A stretch of DNA of 64,000 nt from Excoecaria cochinchinensis (GCA_947683425.1 CANTUQ010000070.1:5287501-5351500); one strand, 5' to 3'; shown: positions 24,603 to 35,985, numbered from the stretch's first letter. A program made the numbers and translations. The notes: generated from the letters alone by a model not told the origin.

Positions 24603-26701
24603 TGTGAAGCGAGCCGAACCCGCTTAGTAATTTTCCTGGAGGGCCTACTTTTAGGGTAGAGAGTGTTCGCATCTAGATTTTAGGTAACATGAGATACTTT
24701 AGAATCTCTACCCAATAAAATATTGGAGAAGTTCATCTAATCCAATGAGACCTTTAGGCATCTTTGAGATATTTTAGAGTCATCACCCAATTTACAAAAA
24801 ATTGGAAAAGTTCGTCTAATCTCGGGGTCTAAACTAGAGAAAAATTTAGAACTTCACTCTTATTAATGCTTTTATTAATTATAAATGAGTTTTTAATAAT
24901 CAATTTTCCAATCTCTCTTCTCACACGTCATGCAATTTAATTAAAGCACATATCAAGTATCAAGAAAAACGGTAAAAAGCGATAACTAAATAAAATAAAA
25001 ATAAACTACGAAAATAAAATTACAAGATGAAAATATGGGACAAAAATACAATCTCCCAAAATATAAAATAAATAAATAAATGACAAGATCAATTAAATAA
25101 ATAAGTATACATAAATCGGGGCATTTATTTAGGAATATGAACATTGATTTTTTCATACTCACTTAAAAATTGAAAAGTTATTTTTGGGTGTTATTGAGAA
25201 AACGGGGATGAGTGATCCCATTTTATGAAAACTAACTTTCCTTTTGAAAATGATATTTTATTGGCTAAAATTATGACACTGATCTCATTTTATTAAAAAA
25301 AATCTCAAATTTGTTAGTAAAAATATTTTTGTGATTTTCTTTTTAATGTGCATAAAATAAATAAATTTATTATAAATTACATGACAAATAAATAAAATGC
25401 AAAATAAAGAAAAATGATAAAAAGTAACGAAAATAATAAATCAACCCAAAATAAATCTCCTGGATCTCCTCATTCACTTGTAAGAGTGCTCAAACATGAA
25501 AAAACAAGTATTGAAACATAAAATAAACACAAAAACAAATAAAATTAATGTTAGTAATTAAAACAAAATTCAATTAAACACATAAAATAAATAAAAATGA
25601 AATAAAATGTATTATGAATGACAAATAAATTAAATTGCATAATGAAACAAATAAATTAACATATTAATAAATTAACACACATTAAAACATAAATAATGGT
25701 GATGATGATAATCATCATCATGATCATGATAATAATAAGAACAACAACAACAACAACAACAGGATGAACAATCAAGTAAATAAAAAGAATAAAAAAAATG
25801 TTAAAGAATGTTAAATCTATGACTAAAATCACATAAAACAATATCTAAAAATTTACATATTGATTAATTGATTGTAAACGAGAAATAAAAAAAAAATAAG
25901 ATTGAGCCCAGAATATTTACGCTCAGAATTGAATTTGATGAAGAAATTAAAATGGTTGATTTTCTTGTCTTGATTCACGAAAATAGGATTAGAAAAATAA
26001 AAATTTAAACTTTTTATTTAGAAAAAAAAAATTGCAAAAAAAGATTTTTCAAAGAAAAAATATGGAAGAAAATTTGAATCTCAAGAATAAAAAATTATTT
26101 TATTTGTCTCAAGAATTTTTTTTATTAAAAATTAATTTTTGATACCTTAAAAAAATCTCTTTGAAGAAGAAGAAAACTAAAAGAAAATGTAAAAAAATAT
26201 TCCCTTGAATAAGAAAAGAAAAATTTTCACCAAAAAAAGTCTCCCTATTTTTCTCTTAAATTTTCCTATTTATATCATTAAAAAAGGAAAACCTAGTTAA
26301 TTTATGGAAATAATTCTTAATTAAATTAAAATATTCCTTATTTAAGTTTAAAAAATTGAAAAAAAAAACCTTAAAATTCCGAAAAAATGGATAAAAATCA
26401 ATTCTGGGCCAAAAATACGCCAAAAACGCGTGGCCGCACGTCAAATCGCGCAGGGCGCCTAGGCCGCGAGTGCGCATGCTAGGTGTGCCCTCGCGCGCCG
26501 GCTGCCGCAATCCTCCAATATTTTTTTAAAAACATTTTTAACAAGAATTTTTTTAATTTTATTTTTAATATATTTATTTTATTTATAAAAAGCAAATTTG
26601 ACCAAAAAAAAAAATCACTTCTAACCTTTTTATCTATAAAAAGGCGCTAATTTCATCACTGTTAATCCTGATCTGTACTGTCTCGGGACCTGATGTCTAC
26701 A
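24603..26701 (+). mobile_element. Solo LTR, family 1, copy C (2099 bp, TSD GACAT)
   Basis: It begins TGTGAAGCGAGCC and ends GATGTCTACA. GACAT flanks it at 24598-24602 and 26702-26706. It is diverged from copies A and B but colinear (CGGGGATGAGTGATCCCATT near 25202, TTTCATCACTGTTAA...TGTCTACA at the end). It is inserted in the 3' non-coding part of the Athila element, so it is younger than that element. A GC-rich block at about 26410-26515 (CGCGCAGGGCGCCTAGG and similar) stands where copies A and B carry their palindromic words, but the words differ. Confidence 0.92.
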
Positions 26702-27419
26702 GACATTTTCTTAAATTGGAATCCTTACATATTATGAGCTTGTTAAAACCATTTTGTACACTTGTTTTTGTCTTGTGTGTTATTGGATCGAAGAATTTAG
26801 TTGCCAAGAAATTAAAAAAAAAAATGAAATGAAATTATAATAAATTTTACTCTATTGTCCACTCAAAAACGATTAAGAGTAGAGATAGTAACCGCTTGTA
26901 ATTGTGTAATCTGAGTAACCAGGCATATACGGGTCAAAATCGGGTGCCTTCACGTAAAAATGATTTCTACATTCCATGTAAGCATTCTATTCTTTCTTAG
27001 GCTGGAAAAATATGATGTATGCAGGTCAGAACAGGGTACCTTCGTGTCCACTACAATCTAGAGAAGCAAATTAAGCTTGGATAAATCTAGAAAAAAAAAA
27101 TCCTAGTTTCCTTCTTTCCCTTATCTATTGAAATGTGTGTGATTATAGTGTCTAATTTGGTTTGATGAGTTTTCTTGTATGCATTTATTTAATGAGAAAT
27201 TGAGGCATAAAATTCTTGTATGATTGATGTTATTAAACCTTGTTGTTTCTAATTTGAAAATATGGTTGAGGAACCCATGCTTTGATATGAATTTGTGGGA
27301 AGTTATTGTGGATTTCTTATTCTATTTTGCCTTGCATTTCAATTTTGTTAAAGCTTATGGGATTGGATTATGTTTTTAGGTGAATGAACTTCTAACAAGA
27401 TTGTTTATGTAATTTAATT

Positions 27420-28801
27420 CATACTTGAGGACAAGCATGGGACAAGTGTGGTGAAATTTTTTAGATGGTCAAAATTGCATGTTCATACTTGACTTTTGCA
27501 TGTTTTTATACTCTGATTTATAGTCAATTGGAAGCTTTTTACTTATTTTGTGATTTTGACCATTGGATCTAATTGGTGAGAATGAAGCAGTTTGGAACTG
27601 ATTTAGAGCTAATTGGGAGTGAACTGGACAAATATGTGTCTTAGACTTGTCCAATGTTAAGAGAAAAATTGACAGTGCAGATTTCTCAAAAAGTGATTCG
27701 TGCACGGGTTTGACCTAGCCACCAAAGATATTCTAGTCGATTTTTGGAGATATTTAGCCTACAATTTAGGGATTGGGAGGTAATAGTTTTAAAAAGTTTT
27801 TATTGTATTTAAATATATTATTTTATTTTTCTTAATTATCTAAGATTTGTTTTACTTTCCTCAATTTTATGAATATTTAAGGGGTGAAGAAACGTGAATT
27901 TCTCTCTTCTTTTTCATGTGTTTTTTCCAATTTGGTAAGAGAGAATTTTATCTAGAATTTTATTTGTGATTTGTCTATGGCAATGAGTGGCTAAACTTCT
28001 TATTCCGGTTAAAGGTTAATTCAATAAAATGATTCATTTTTTTTTACTGTGAGATTGTTCTTACTTCATTTTTCTTTTTAATTTTATGTAATGTTCATGT
28101 AATTTACCGTGGTTTAGAGAAATTTCATATCCATTGTTATTTGTTTTGTCATCAATAATGGTCCATTATTCATTTAATTATATAACATATAACTAATTGA
28201 GAATATCAAATCCGTAATTATTTGATAAAATCAATAACATATGGTAATTAGTATAACAACACCGAGAATGGTTGTTATACTAAATAAATGCATGATTTTG
28301 TTTGAATCAATCTTACTTGTAAGTTGGTTGGCTTAAGTCAAGTCTTTCTAGTTCATAAAATTTTCAATAAATTGAATTCTTTCATTTGTAAAGTGTTATT
28401 TATTGGTTAGAAGTTAATTACAGCCTAACTATTAATCGATTAGTACAGAAAGATTAATCGAGAGCACTTGTCTGTCGACCATAACCGGTCCATTACATAA
28501 TTATAGTATTATTTTTCTATCCGTGATCAGTAAAGTTGAATTATGTGCTCCGAATGAATTTAATTGGAATTTTCTATCATTAATTTAATTTTTATTTATT
28601 TTCTGCATTTTTTTATTTTAATTTTATATTTTTTGATTTTTAATTTACAGAACTCTCCATTTTATTTTTATTGTTTAAATTCTAGTTGTATCGAATTAAA
28701 TTGGTATTAATTTTTATGGACTCAACCCTTTCTCATCTTATTTGCAGTTTATTTTAATCGAAAAAGTTATGATTTTTTTTTTTTTATTTCGACACCCATC
28801 A
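27420..28801 (+). mobile_element. Athila polypurine tract and 3' LTR
   Basis: GAGGACAAGCATGGGACAAG followed by TGTGGTGAAATTT (27429-27460) is the Athila-type polypurine tract that primes plus-strand synthesis. The LTR starts TGGTCAAAATTGCATG at 27467, matching the remnant 5' LTR at 18635. It probably ends with CA at 28801 (ATTTCGACACCCATCA). Length is about 1.33 kb. The 3' end lies only about 360 bp upstream of the P450 start codon. Confidence 0.75.
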
Positions 28802-29157
28802 AAAAAGTCCATAATAATGGAAAATAAAAATGGTACAAAAATTAGTAGATAAGTTACGTACTATTATTGTAGGGTTTGTAGCCTCTGCTTCTTCCTTCTC
28901 ATTGGGCATAGACGGATGCAGGATTATATATTGGGAGCCAAACTACATTGTGCGGACCTAAATCACCCCCGACACAACATGATATTAACAACAAAAAACA
29001 AAAAGATAGACAGGTTGGACCGTTATAGTTTCCATTTTGGAATTTAGCTGTAATTTTAAACATTGCTTAAGAAAAAAGTTTCAATTATCCCCGGGCATTG
29101 GTGTTTATAAATTGAGTACTGTATGTAAATTGGCATTCTTTCTCAAAGGATCCGCCA
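28802..29157 (+). promoter_or_regulatory. Promoter region of the CYP71D-like gene
   Basis: TTTATAAATTG at 29104-29114 is the best TATA box, 44-54 bp before the ATG, implying a short 5' UTR. The promoter is bounded upstream by the Athila 3' LTR, which reads in the same direction and could influence it. No specific cis-element is claimed. Confidence 0.5.
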
Positions 29158-31021
29158 ATGGCTTTCATTTTCGCAGCCCTTTTTAGCTTCCTCATATTTC
29201 CCTTCACTGTATGGATAATATACAAGAAATTTTGGTCCAATTTAAATCTGCCTCCGGGACCAACCAAGCTACCCATCATAGGAAATCTTCATCAACTGGT
29301 GGGTTCCCTTCCTCATCGCCGTCTAGCAGACTTAGCCAAAACTTATGGACCTTTTATGCATCTTCAACTTGGCCAAGTTTCTGCACTAATCATATCTTCA
29401 CCAGATGCTGCTAAACAAGTGATGAAAACCTATGACCTCAACTTCAGTGATAGGCCTCGAGCATTTGCTGCCGACATCCTGTTTTACAATCGCAAAGATA
29501 TTGGGTTTGCTCCGTACGGTGAATATTGGAGAAAGATGCGAAAAATTTGCACGGTAGAGGTACTGAGTTCGAAAAGAGTACAGGGGTTAAGATCTATCAG
29601 AGAAGAGGAGGCATGGAATTGTATTAGATCCATTAATTCAAAGGTGGGATCGGCAATCAACGTAACCGATGTGATCTTTTGTATGGCAAATTCCATGGTA
29701 GCAAGAACATTGATTGGTAGAAAAAGCAAAAACCAAGAAGCATTCTTGCCACTGGTGGACGGAGTGCTTAACGCAATAAAGGGTTTCAGTGTAGCGGATG
29801 TGTTTCCTTCGCTTGAATTCATTCACATCATCAGCGGGACAAAATCAAGACTCCACAAACTGCATAAACAAGTAGATGAGGTATTTGATAAACTCATAAA
29901 CGAACGTATATCGACAACAGCAGACAATAGTGAAGCCAACAGTCTTCTTGATGTTCTTCTCAATCTTCGTGGAAATCTTGATTTCCCCTTGACAACTGAC
30001 AACACCAAAGCAGTCATTCTGGTTAGTTTTTTATTTGCTTTTTTAATTAATAATTAATTTAAAACCTGTAACATGGAACAAAAATTAGGATTCATTATTT
30101 TACCACCAAACTGATTTTAGTATTAATATTCAAATAGTTAGTAATTTTGTGGAACGAAAATTTTTTTTATTACCTAATCGTTGTTAACATATAAATTTAG
30201 TGATTATAAATAAAATTAAGCAAAATATAATATTTAAATAATATATCAAGTATATTTTTTCTATGCCCATATACAAATTTTATAAATTAATTAGGAACTC
30301 ACAAGGATTCAGTAGAGAAAAATGTCATAAATAATGGATCCAAAAATACTTTTTTGCCTCATTAAAGTTGATGCAAAATTTTCATTTTTATTAGGACATG
30401 TTTCTTGGCGGAGTTGAGACATCTGCAACAACTTTAGAATGGGCAATGTCAGAAATGATGAAGAACCCAATAGTGATGGTAAAGGCGCAAGAAGAAGTAA
30501 GGAGAATCTATAATGAAAATGGGAAGATTGATGAAACTATGATTCATGAGTTAAAATTCTTAAGATCGGTTATTAAAGAAACTTTGAGATTACATCCTCC
30601 TGCAACTCTAATTCCAAGAAAATGCAGGCAAGAGTGCAAGATTAAAGGATATGATGATGTAAAAGTGGGAACTGAAGTTCTCATAAATTTGTGGGCAATT
30701 GGAAGAGATCCTAATTATTGGATTGAAGCTGAAAAATTCAATCCTGAGAGATTTCTTGATAGTCCAATTGACTATAAAGGCTTTGATTTCGAATTCATCC
30801 CATTTGGTGGTGGAAGGAGGATGTGTCCTGGCATGCTTTTAGGCATAGCAGATATGGAACTTCCTCTGGCACAATTACTATGCCATTTTGATTGGAAACT
30901 TCCTAACAATATGAAGCCTGAAGATCTTGATATGACTGAGGCTTTCTCCCTTGCCACTAGGAGGAAAAATGATCTTTACTTAATACCCTTGTCCCACCAT
31001 CATTCCATGCTTATGGATTAA
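29158..31021 (+). CDS. Cytochrome P450, CYP71D-like, two exons, apparently intact
   Basis: Exon 1 is 29158-30021 (288 codons) and exon 2 is 30395-31021. The 373-bp phase-0 intron has GT (30022) and AG (30394) borders at the position usual for CYP71-clan genes. The product is 496 residues, normal for the family. Seen in order: N-terminal hydrophobic ER anchor (about 1-23); proline hinge LPPGP (about 32-36); I-helix GGVETS (293-298), the (A/G)Gx(D/E)T oxygen-activation motif with Glu for the commoner Asp; K-helix ETLR (350-353); PERF (405-408); and heme loop PFGGGRRMCPG with Cys432 as heme ligand. CYP71D and related enzymes are ER-bound monooxygenases using NADPH-P450 reductase, often oxidising terpenoids. 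The substrate here cannot be read from sequence. No stop or frameshift was found. Broken copies of exon 1 lie downstream. Subfamily D is from overall resemblance and needs an alignment. Confidence 0.93.
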
Positions 31022-31064
31022 AATTACTTGTAACTTCTATTTAATTTTCTGTTTCCCGTATTAT

Positions 31065-31070
31065 AATAAA
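31065..31070 (+). terminator. Poly(A) signal of the P450 gene
   Basis: AATAAA 44-49 bp after the stop codon, in a T-rich 3' UTR. It is the most likely near-upstream element. Confidence 0.55.
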
Positions 31071-31170
31071 CTTTGCATCAGTTAGCAAATACAGACCAGC
31101 TTCTTTACAAGTATAAACCAAATGCTTAAAATTTTGACTTAAAAAGCTTAAGAGGACGGTGAAAAAAAAA

Positions 31171-31385
31171 AGGCTAAAACAGCCAAATTGAAATGTCCTT
31201 ATTGGTATGCCGTATGCAAAAACAAAAGTAATTATTATTATCCAGGAAGGATTCTATGAGATCTGATACAGTATGTTTAAAAAAAATGCTAAAACAGCCA
31301 AATTGAAATGTCCTTATTGGTATAAATAAACAAAAGTAATTATTATTATCACGGATTCTATGAGATCTGATACAGTATGCTTAAA
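31171..31385. repeat. 115-bp tandem duplication in the P450 3' flank
   Basis: GCTAAAACAGCCAAATTG begins at 31173 and again at 31288. Both copies run through GTAATTATTATTATC and ATGAGATCTGATACAGTATG. They differ by small indels. Confidence 0.85.
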
Positions 31386-32160
31386 AATTTTAATTTTAAA
31401 AATTCAGAAGGGCGGTGGCCCCTCGAACCCACACGTAGGTTCGCCCCTGCCTCAGTCAATAACGACGGCCGCAATCAGCGGCTTTACTACAACTTTTTGA
31501 AGAGAAAATTGCATAAATATAATGAAAATACTATTCAAGACTTGGAAACCAACAAATTAATTGGAAGCTCTTTTTATTTTATTCAGGTTTAATACATATA
31601 AAAATATTTGAATTTGATTCTATAGTTTATTTAAATATTTTTTTTATTTAAGTATTTAAATTTTAATATTATCTATTAAACGCATATAATTGTCAATTTT
31701 ATAAATAATTAATAACTATAAATTTATACTGTTTCTAAAAAAATAGAGTACATGACACTCAATTGTATTAACATGTCATTTGAATCGTTGTAATAAACAT
31801 ATATGTCACACATACACAATAAAAACGATGAAAATTGTAAACGCAATGTGTCAATTTTCTTATTAATTATGGTGTTTTACGAATTTGTATTTATTATTTA
31901 TAAATTTAACGGGTATAGATATTCAGCATATTACTATTAAAATTTAGATTTTTAAATGAATTATTTAATCAAATTAAACTGTATATGTATAAAAAAGACA
32001 AACATACAGAAAAAGAGAAAAATTAAAAAAAAAAAGAGGAGGAATTCTGATTTTTATAAAACTCCTCACTTTTGTAGGCAATGCTTCTTTTGACTATTAC
32101 ACTATTTGTTTCAATGGAAGTGGAAGAAAATATATTATGTAAATTAATTTATTTGGGCAA
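31386..32160. repeat. Segmental duplication of the P450 3' flank, copy 2 (uninterrupted)
   Basis: Homologous to 13950-18560 without that copy's hAT and LTR insertions. It serves as the empty-site reference for both. It lies between the intact P450 and the broken copy at 32471, as expected of a tandem gene array whose unit is gene plus 3' flank. Confidence 0.85.
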
Positions 32161-32470
32161 TTTTGATGAATTTTTTATGAATAAAATAAAAATTATAATT
32201 TATATTGGATGATATTTTCTGAATATTAGTAATTTCTTACTATATTTAACTTAAATTTTTATTATAAATGTTGAATGACTTGAAAATGATGTTTTATGAT
32301 TAACATTTGATGATAAATTTGTTTTTTAAAATATTTTTTATTTTATTATACTGTAATATTTTAATAATATTTATATAAAATTTTAAAAATAATATTATTA
32401 AAAAAATGAAAAAATCATATTGAACTCGGTCGAACGATTCGTTTGTGTGACCTAATCCTAATACGTACTA
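32161..32470. other. AT-rich spacer
   Basis: AT-rich, no feature seen. It lies where the promoter and first 620 bp of the second P450 copy would be, and neither is recognisable. Confidence 0.4.
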
Positions 32471-32616
32471 AAGGGTTTCAGCGTAGCGGATGTGTTTCCT
32501 TCGCTTGAATTCATTCATATCATCAGCGGGACCAAATCAAGACTCCACAAACTGCATAAACAAGTAGATGAGGTATTTGATAAACTCATTAACGAACGTA
32601 TATCCACTACAGCAGT
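32471..32616 (+). pseudogene. CYP71D-like exon 1 fragment 1
   Basis: Nearly identical to 29779-29923 of the intact gene. It encodes FSVADVFPSLEFIHIISGTK and on through KLINERISTT. The reading is then cut by a hAT element at 32617. The 5' 207 or so codons are absent. It is the first of three pieces of one dismembered paralogue. Confidence 0.9.
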
Positions 32617-32853
32617 CAGTCGCGCAGTCAGGAATTTGATTCATTGGGATCAAAAATTCATCGCCAATAAAAATTTTATTCACATAAAAAAAATTATTAA
32701 TATAATAATATACATATAACAATACTCATAATATTACAATTATCCTTTACTAGTTTTTATATTTTAAAAGTATTGAATAATTATTTAATTGTCAATATTT
32801 TCAAATATATCACTTTCAATATAAGTAACTAAACAAACATTCAATAACTTATC

Positions 32854-33036
32854 TCACATTCGATTTCGTATACGACTTTTTACAATATTTATAGCAGAAA
32901 ATGACATTTCAATAGTTGCTGTCGCGACTGATAATATCAGAACTAATTTGACAAGCAAATAAACTGAAGAATACATCAATTTTTTTCTTATCTTTACTAA
33001 TAACTGAGCAAGATTGTTGATTTCTTTTAACATCAA
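32854..33036 (-). pseudogene. hAT transposase C-terminal dimerisation remnant
   Basis: The minus-strand reading contains VYLLVKLVLILSVATATIEM then SFSAINIVKSRIRNRM. This is the hATC dimerisation motif (compare the family pattern ATVERSFSAMKIIKTRLRNRM). In active elements this end mediates transposase dimer formation. The zinc-finger and catalytic parts are absent. Confidence 0.8.
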
Positions 33037-33355
33037 AAAATCATAATTTGATAGCGTGTCAGTAATATAAGTTTCAAGTTTATTGTCAAGTAAAAAAAAA
33101 TTATATCAGTGAAAAAACACGAGGATAAAACTGAGCAAGTCGAATCAATTTTTTTTTTGTCAAAAGAGAAAAATGCATTACTACCAATATTTTTTATATT
33201 TATATTTAATTATCCACTTTACTACCAATTTTTTCATTTATTTTTATTATTATTGTAGTAAAATATAAATTTATTGAGATTAATTTTTAATGAAAATGTT
33301 TAAATATATTAATGAGATTAATTTTTAATAGAATCAATTATTAATAGGGTCATTT

Positions 33356-33968
33356 AGGGCCAGTTTGGCAAAATTTATGAAAACAGATTTTTCAATTGAA
33401 AAAAATTGTATTCCAAAAAGCTGTATGTCGAAAAATAAATGACTGTTTGGTAAATAAAATTCAAAATGACTTATAAAATTAAAAATAGTTGTTAACTGTT
33501 TGGTAAATAAATGATTAAAAATGACTTTTTAAAATAAAAAAATAAAAATAAATATAACATAAAAAAATTTAAAAATATATATTATTTTCTTAATTAATCA
33601 TATATATTATTTTGTATAATAAAAAAAGAGAAGAGAAAAAAATAACATAATTATTTTTAACGTCAAATAATTTGGGTGGTAGGATAAAACAAAGAGCAAA
33701 AAAAAATTATATTCGATATAATTGTTATTATTAAATAAAATAAGAGATATTTTTGTCTAAAAAAATATTAAATCTGCTGCCTTTAAAAGTTGAAAATCAA
33801 TTTTTCTGAAAAACTTTAATTTCTAATTTTTTCTAATAGGAGATTTTTTCACTTTTCAGAAAATTGATTTTTCTAAAATCAGTATTTACCAAACACTTAT
33901 TTTTGTCTTATAATCAATTTTTATTAAATAAACAGTTTTTTGGCCTTCCAAAAATAATGTCAAACAGA
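33356..33968. mobile_element. Nested MITE in the hAT element
   Basis: About 610 bp starting GGGCCAGTTTGGCAAAAT, with inverted sequence near the right end (TTGGCCTTCCAAAAATAATG, then GTCAAACAG). Internal inverted words include CTGTTTGGTAAATAAA against TTTACCAAACA. The sister hAT copy at about 34786-34810 lacks it (CATTTAGTACAGTTAATTTT), so it is an insertion. Exact ends and TSD are uncertain. It resembles Harbinger or hAT MITEs. Confidence 0.6.
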
Positions 33969-34046
33969 TATAGTTAATTTTGAAAAAAAAAAAAGTAGGC
34001 GTATTTTAATTTTTAAAAAAAAAATTACCATTTGCCTACGCCCCTG

Positions 34047-34166
34047 ACAGCAGACAATAGTGAAGCCAACAGTCTTCTTGATGTTCTTTTCAACCTTCAT
34101 GGAAATCATGATTTACCCTTGACAACTGACAGCACCGAAGCACTCAATCTGGTTAGTTTTTTATTT
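34047..34166 (+). pseudogene. CYP71D-like exon 1 end plus intron start, fragment 2
   Basis: Matches 29922-30036: the ADNSEANSLLDVL codons, then the exon 1 donor (CTG then GTTAGTTTTTTATTT at 34152). At about 34166 the intron is joined to hAT interior sequence (ATTTAATTGTCAATATTTTC), the breakpoint of a tandem duplication. Confidence 0.88.
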
Positions 34167-34897
34167 AATTGTCAATATTTTCAAATATATCACTTTAATT
34201 GTCAATATTTAATTGAATAATTATTTAATTGTCAATATTTTCAAATATATCACTTTCAATATAAGTAACTAATCAATCATTTAATAACCTATCTCCCATT
34301 CGATTTCGTATACGACTTTTCACTATATTCATAGCAGAAAATGACATTTCAATAGTTTTTGTCGCGACTGGTAATATCAAAGCTAATTTTACAAGCAAAT
34401 AAACTGAAAAATACACCAATTTTTTTCCTGTCTTCACTAACAACTGAGCAACATTGTTGATTCCTTCCAACATCAAAAAATCATAATTTGATAGCATGTC
34501 AGTAATATAAGTTTCAAGCTGATTATCAAGTGAAAAAAGTTATATCAATGAAAAAACACGAGAATAAAACTAAGTCGAATCAACTTTTTTCTTTTGTCAA
34601 AAGAGAAAAATGCATTACTACCAATTTTCTTTTAGATTATATTCAATTATCCACTTTACTATCAATTTTTTCATTTATTTTTATTATTATTGTAGTAAAA
34701 TATAAATTTATTGGGATTAATTTTTAATGAAAATATTTAAATATATTAATGAGATTAATTTTTAAAAGAATCAATTATTAATGGGGTCATTTAGTACAGT
34801 TAATTTTGAAAAAAAAAATAAAAAGAGTATTTTAATTTTTTTTTAAAAGTTGAGTGGGCCAATTGACCCCACTCATTACCATTTGCCTACGCCCCTG
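34167..34897 (-). mobile_element. Duplicated hAT 3' part with second hATC remnant
   Basis: Repeats the sequence at 32781-34046 of the first hAT element, without its nested MITE. It includes a second hATC coding remnant on the minus strand at 34273-34497 (VATKTIEMSFSAMNIVKSR) and the same right terminus ending GCCCCTG at 34897. It arose by duplication together with the P450 piece, not by a new transposition. Confidence 0.85.
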
Positions 34898-35020
34898 ACA
34901 GCAGAAAATAGTGAAGCCAACCGTCTTCTTGATGTTCTTCTCAACCTTCATGGAAATCATGATTTACCCTCGACAACTGACAGCACCAAAGCACTCAATC
35001 TGGTTAGTTTTTTATTTGCT
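34898..35020 (+). pseudogene. CYP71D-like exon 1 end plus intron start, fragment 3
   Basis: A second copy of the piece at 34047. It begins with the TSD ACAGCAGA and reads into the intron as far as TTATTTGCT, like the intact gene. This copy therefore keeps the original gene/intron junction. No exon 2 homologue is seen before 36150. Confidence 0.88.
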
Positions 35021-35280
35021 GCAATGTAAAATTAAAATCAAGTTAGTCATATTTACTCTATTAACATAATAATATATTTGATTTTAACTATAATAACATA
35101 ATAATATATTTACTTCGACTTTGAACAAAATTATTAGATAACAATTATTTTATGAAAGAATTAAAATGACAAAATATAAATGAGATATACAAATGTTAAA
35201 ATTAATTGAAGAAAGAAATGAAAAAAAAAAAAAAGGAGAAAGGCAACTTAACTTAGCATATGATAATTGGTAGCAAAATG
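35021..35280. other. AT-rich spacer
   Basis: May be decayed P450 intron. No exon 2 motif (PERF or heme loop) was found. Confidence 0.35.
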
Positions 35281-35985
35281 GAGGTTTTTATAGCAAAAAA
35301 ATAAATAAATAAAATTATTTAACTTTCCTAACTCAGACCCGTGCCTTGCATATGGCACGGGTTTGCTAAAGCTGCAGTGCACAGTAATTTCCGTGCGCTG
35401 TGCGCTGCAGCCTTTAATCCCTTTTAAAAAAAAACAAATTTGTCAGAAAACAGCAACCTGTGCTGCCGTTTTCTGACCCCCACTATTCCTTCGTGTCTGA
35501 TGGCGCCAAAACGACACCGTTTTGGCTAATGAATTGCGTTTGGGTTTTTATAGCAAAAAATAAATAAAATTATTTAACTTTCCTAACTCAGACCTGTGCC
35601 TTGCAAAAGGCACGAGTTTGGTAAAACTGCAGTGCACAGTAATTTCCGTGCGCTGCAGCCTTTGACCCCTTTTAACAAAAAAACAAATTTATCAGAAAAC
35701 GGCAACCTGTGTTGCCGTTTTCTGACCCCCACTATTCCTTCACGTATGATGGCGCCAAAATGACACCGTTTTGGCTATGTCAGAAAACGGCAAGCTTGTA
35801 AGCATTATCCCGTTTCACGCGCAAAACGGTGCCGTTTTGCGCCTGGGACAGAAAAAAATTAAAAAAATGTCAGAAAACGGCAACCATGGTTGCCCTTTTT
35901 TGGCAACCCATACCCCCATTGCCATGAGTCCCACAATGTCAGAAAACGGCAATCTAGGTTGCTGTTTTCTGACACACTATTTTCC
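35281..35985. repeat. Palindromic tandem repeats (TGTCAGAAAACGGCAA family)
   Basis: Two direct copies of a 255-bp unit start near 35324 and 35579 (TTTCCTAACTCAGACC). Each contains a hairpin pairing CAGAAAACRGCAACC with GCCGTTTTCTG, a second hairpin at AAACGACACCGTTTTGGC, and a third at GTGCCTTGCAWAWGGCAC. Further TGTCAGAAAACGGCAA copies occur at 35778, 35868 and 35937. The open frame at 35771-35992 simply runs through them. No known family is assigned; a MITE cluster is possible. Confidence 0.7.

Larger units (their letters stand above)
18635..28801 (+). mobile_element. Athila-type Ty3/gypsy retrotransposon, decayed
   Basis: Order: remnant of the 5' LTR (TGGTCAAAATTACATG, 18635-about 18700), gag remnant, reverse transcriptase, RNase H, integrase, a further ORF region, polypurine tract and 3' LTR. 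The gag-pol-extra-ORF order and the RT sequence match the Athila lineage from family knowledge. Most of the 5' LTR and the gag-to-RT junction (protease) are deleted, and every coding part has stops or frameshifts. A solo LTR is nested at 24603-26701. The element separates copy 1 of the duplicated flank from the P450 promoter. I found no convincing 5-bp TSD (TTAAG before, AAAAA after). Confidence 0.88.
32617..34046 (-). mobile_element. hAT element in the broken P450 (1430 bp)
   Basis: The right end, read inward, is CAGGGGCGTAGGCAAATGG. The left end CAGTCGCGCAGTCAGG is a decayed CAGTGGCGTAGCCAGG-type terminus. The TSD is ACAGCAGT (32609-32616) against ACAGCAGA (34047-34054), 7 of 8 matching. 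The intact P450 has ACAGCAGA once at this place. The element carries the C-terminal end of a hAT transposase on the minus strand and a nested MITE. Confidence 0.85.

Noticed and set aside
25656..25841. Ile/Val-rich minus-strand frame
   Set aside because: Translation of an (ATC/AAC)n simple repeat within solo LTR C.
18635..28801. Target-site duplication for the Athila element
   Set aside because: TTAAG and AAAAA are not a convincing pair. The 5' LTR is too damaged to be sure of its first base.
32471..35020. A second functional P450
   Set aside because: Only parts of exon 1 exist, in three pieces separated by hAT sequence. The 5' third, exon 2 and the heme loop are missing.
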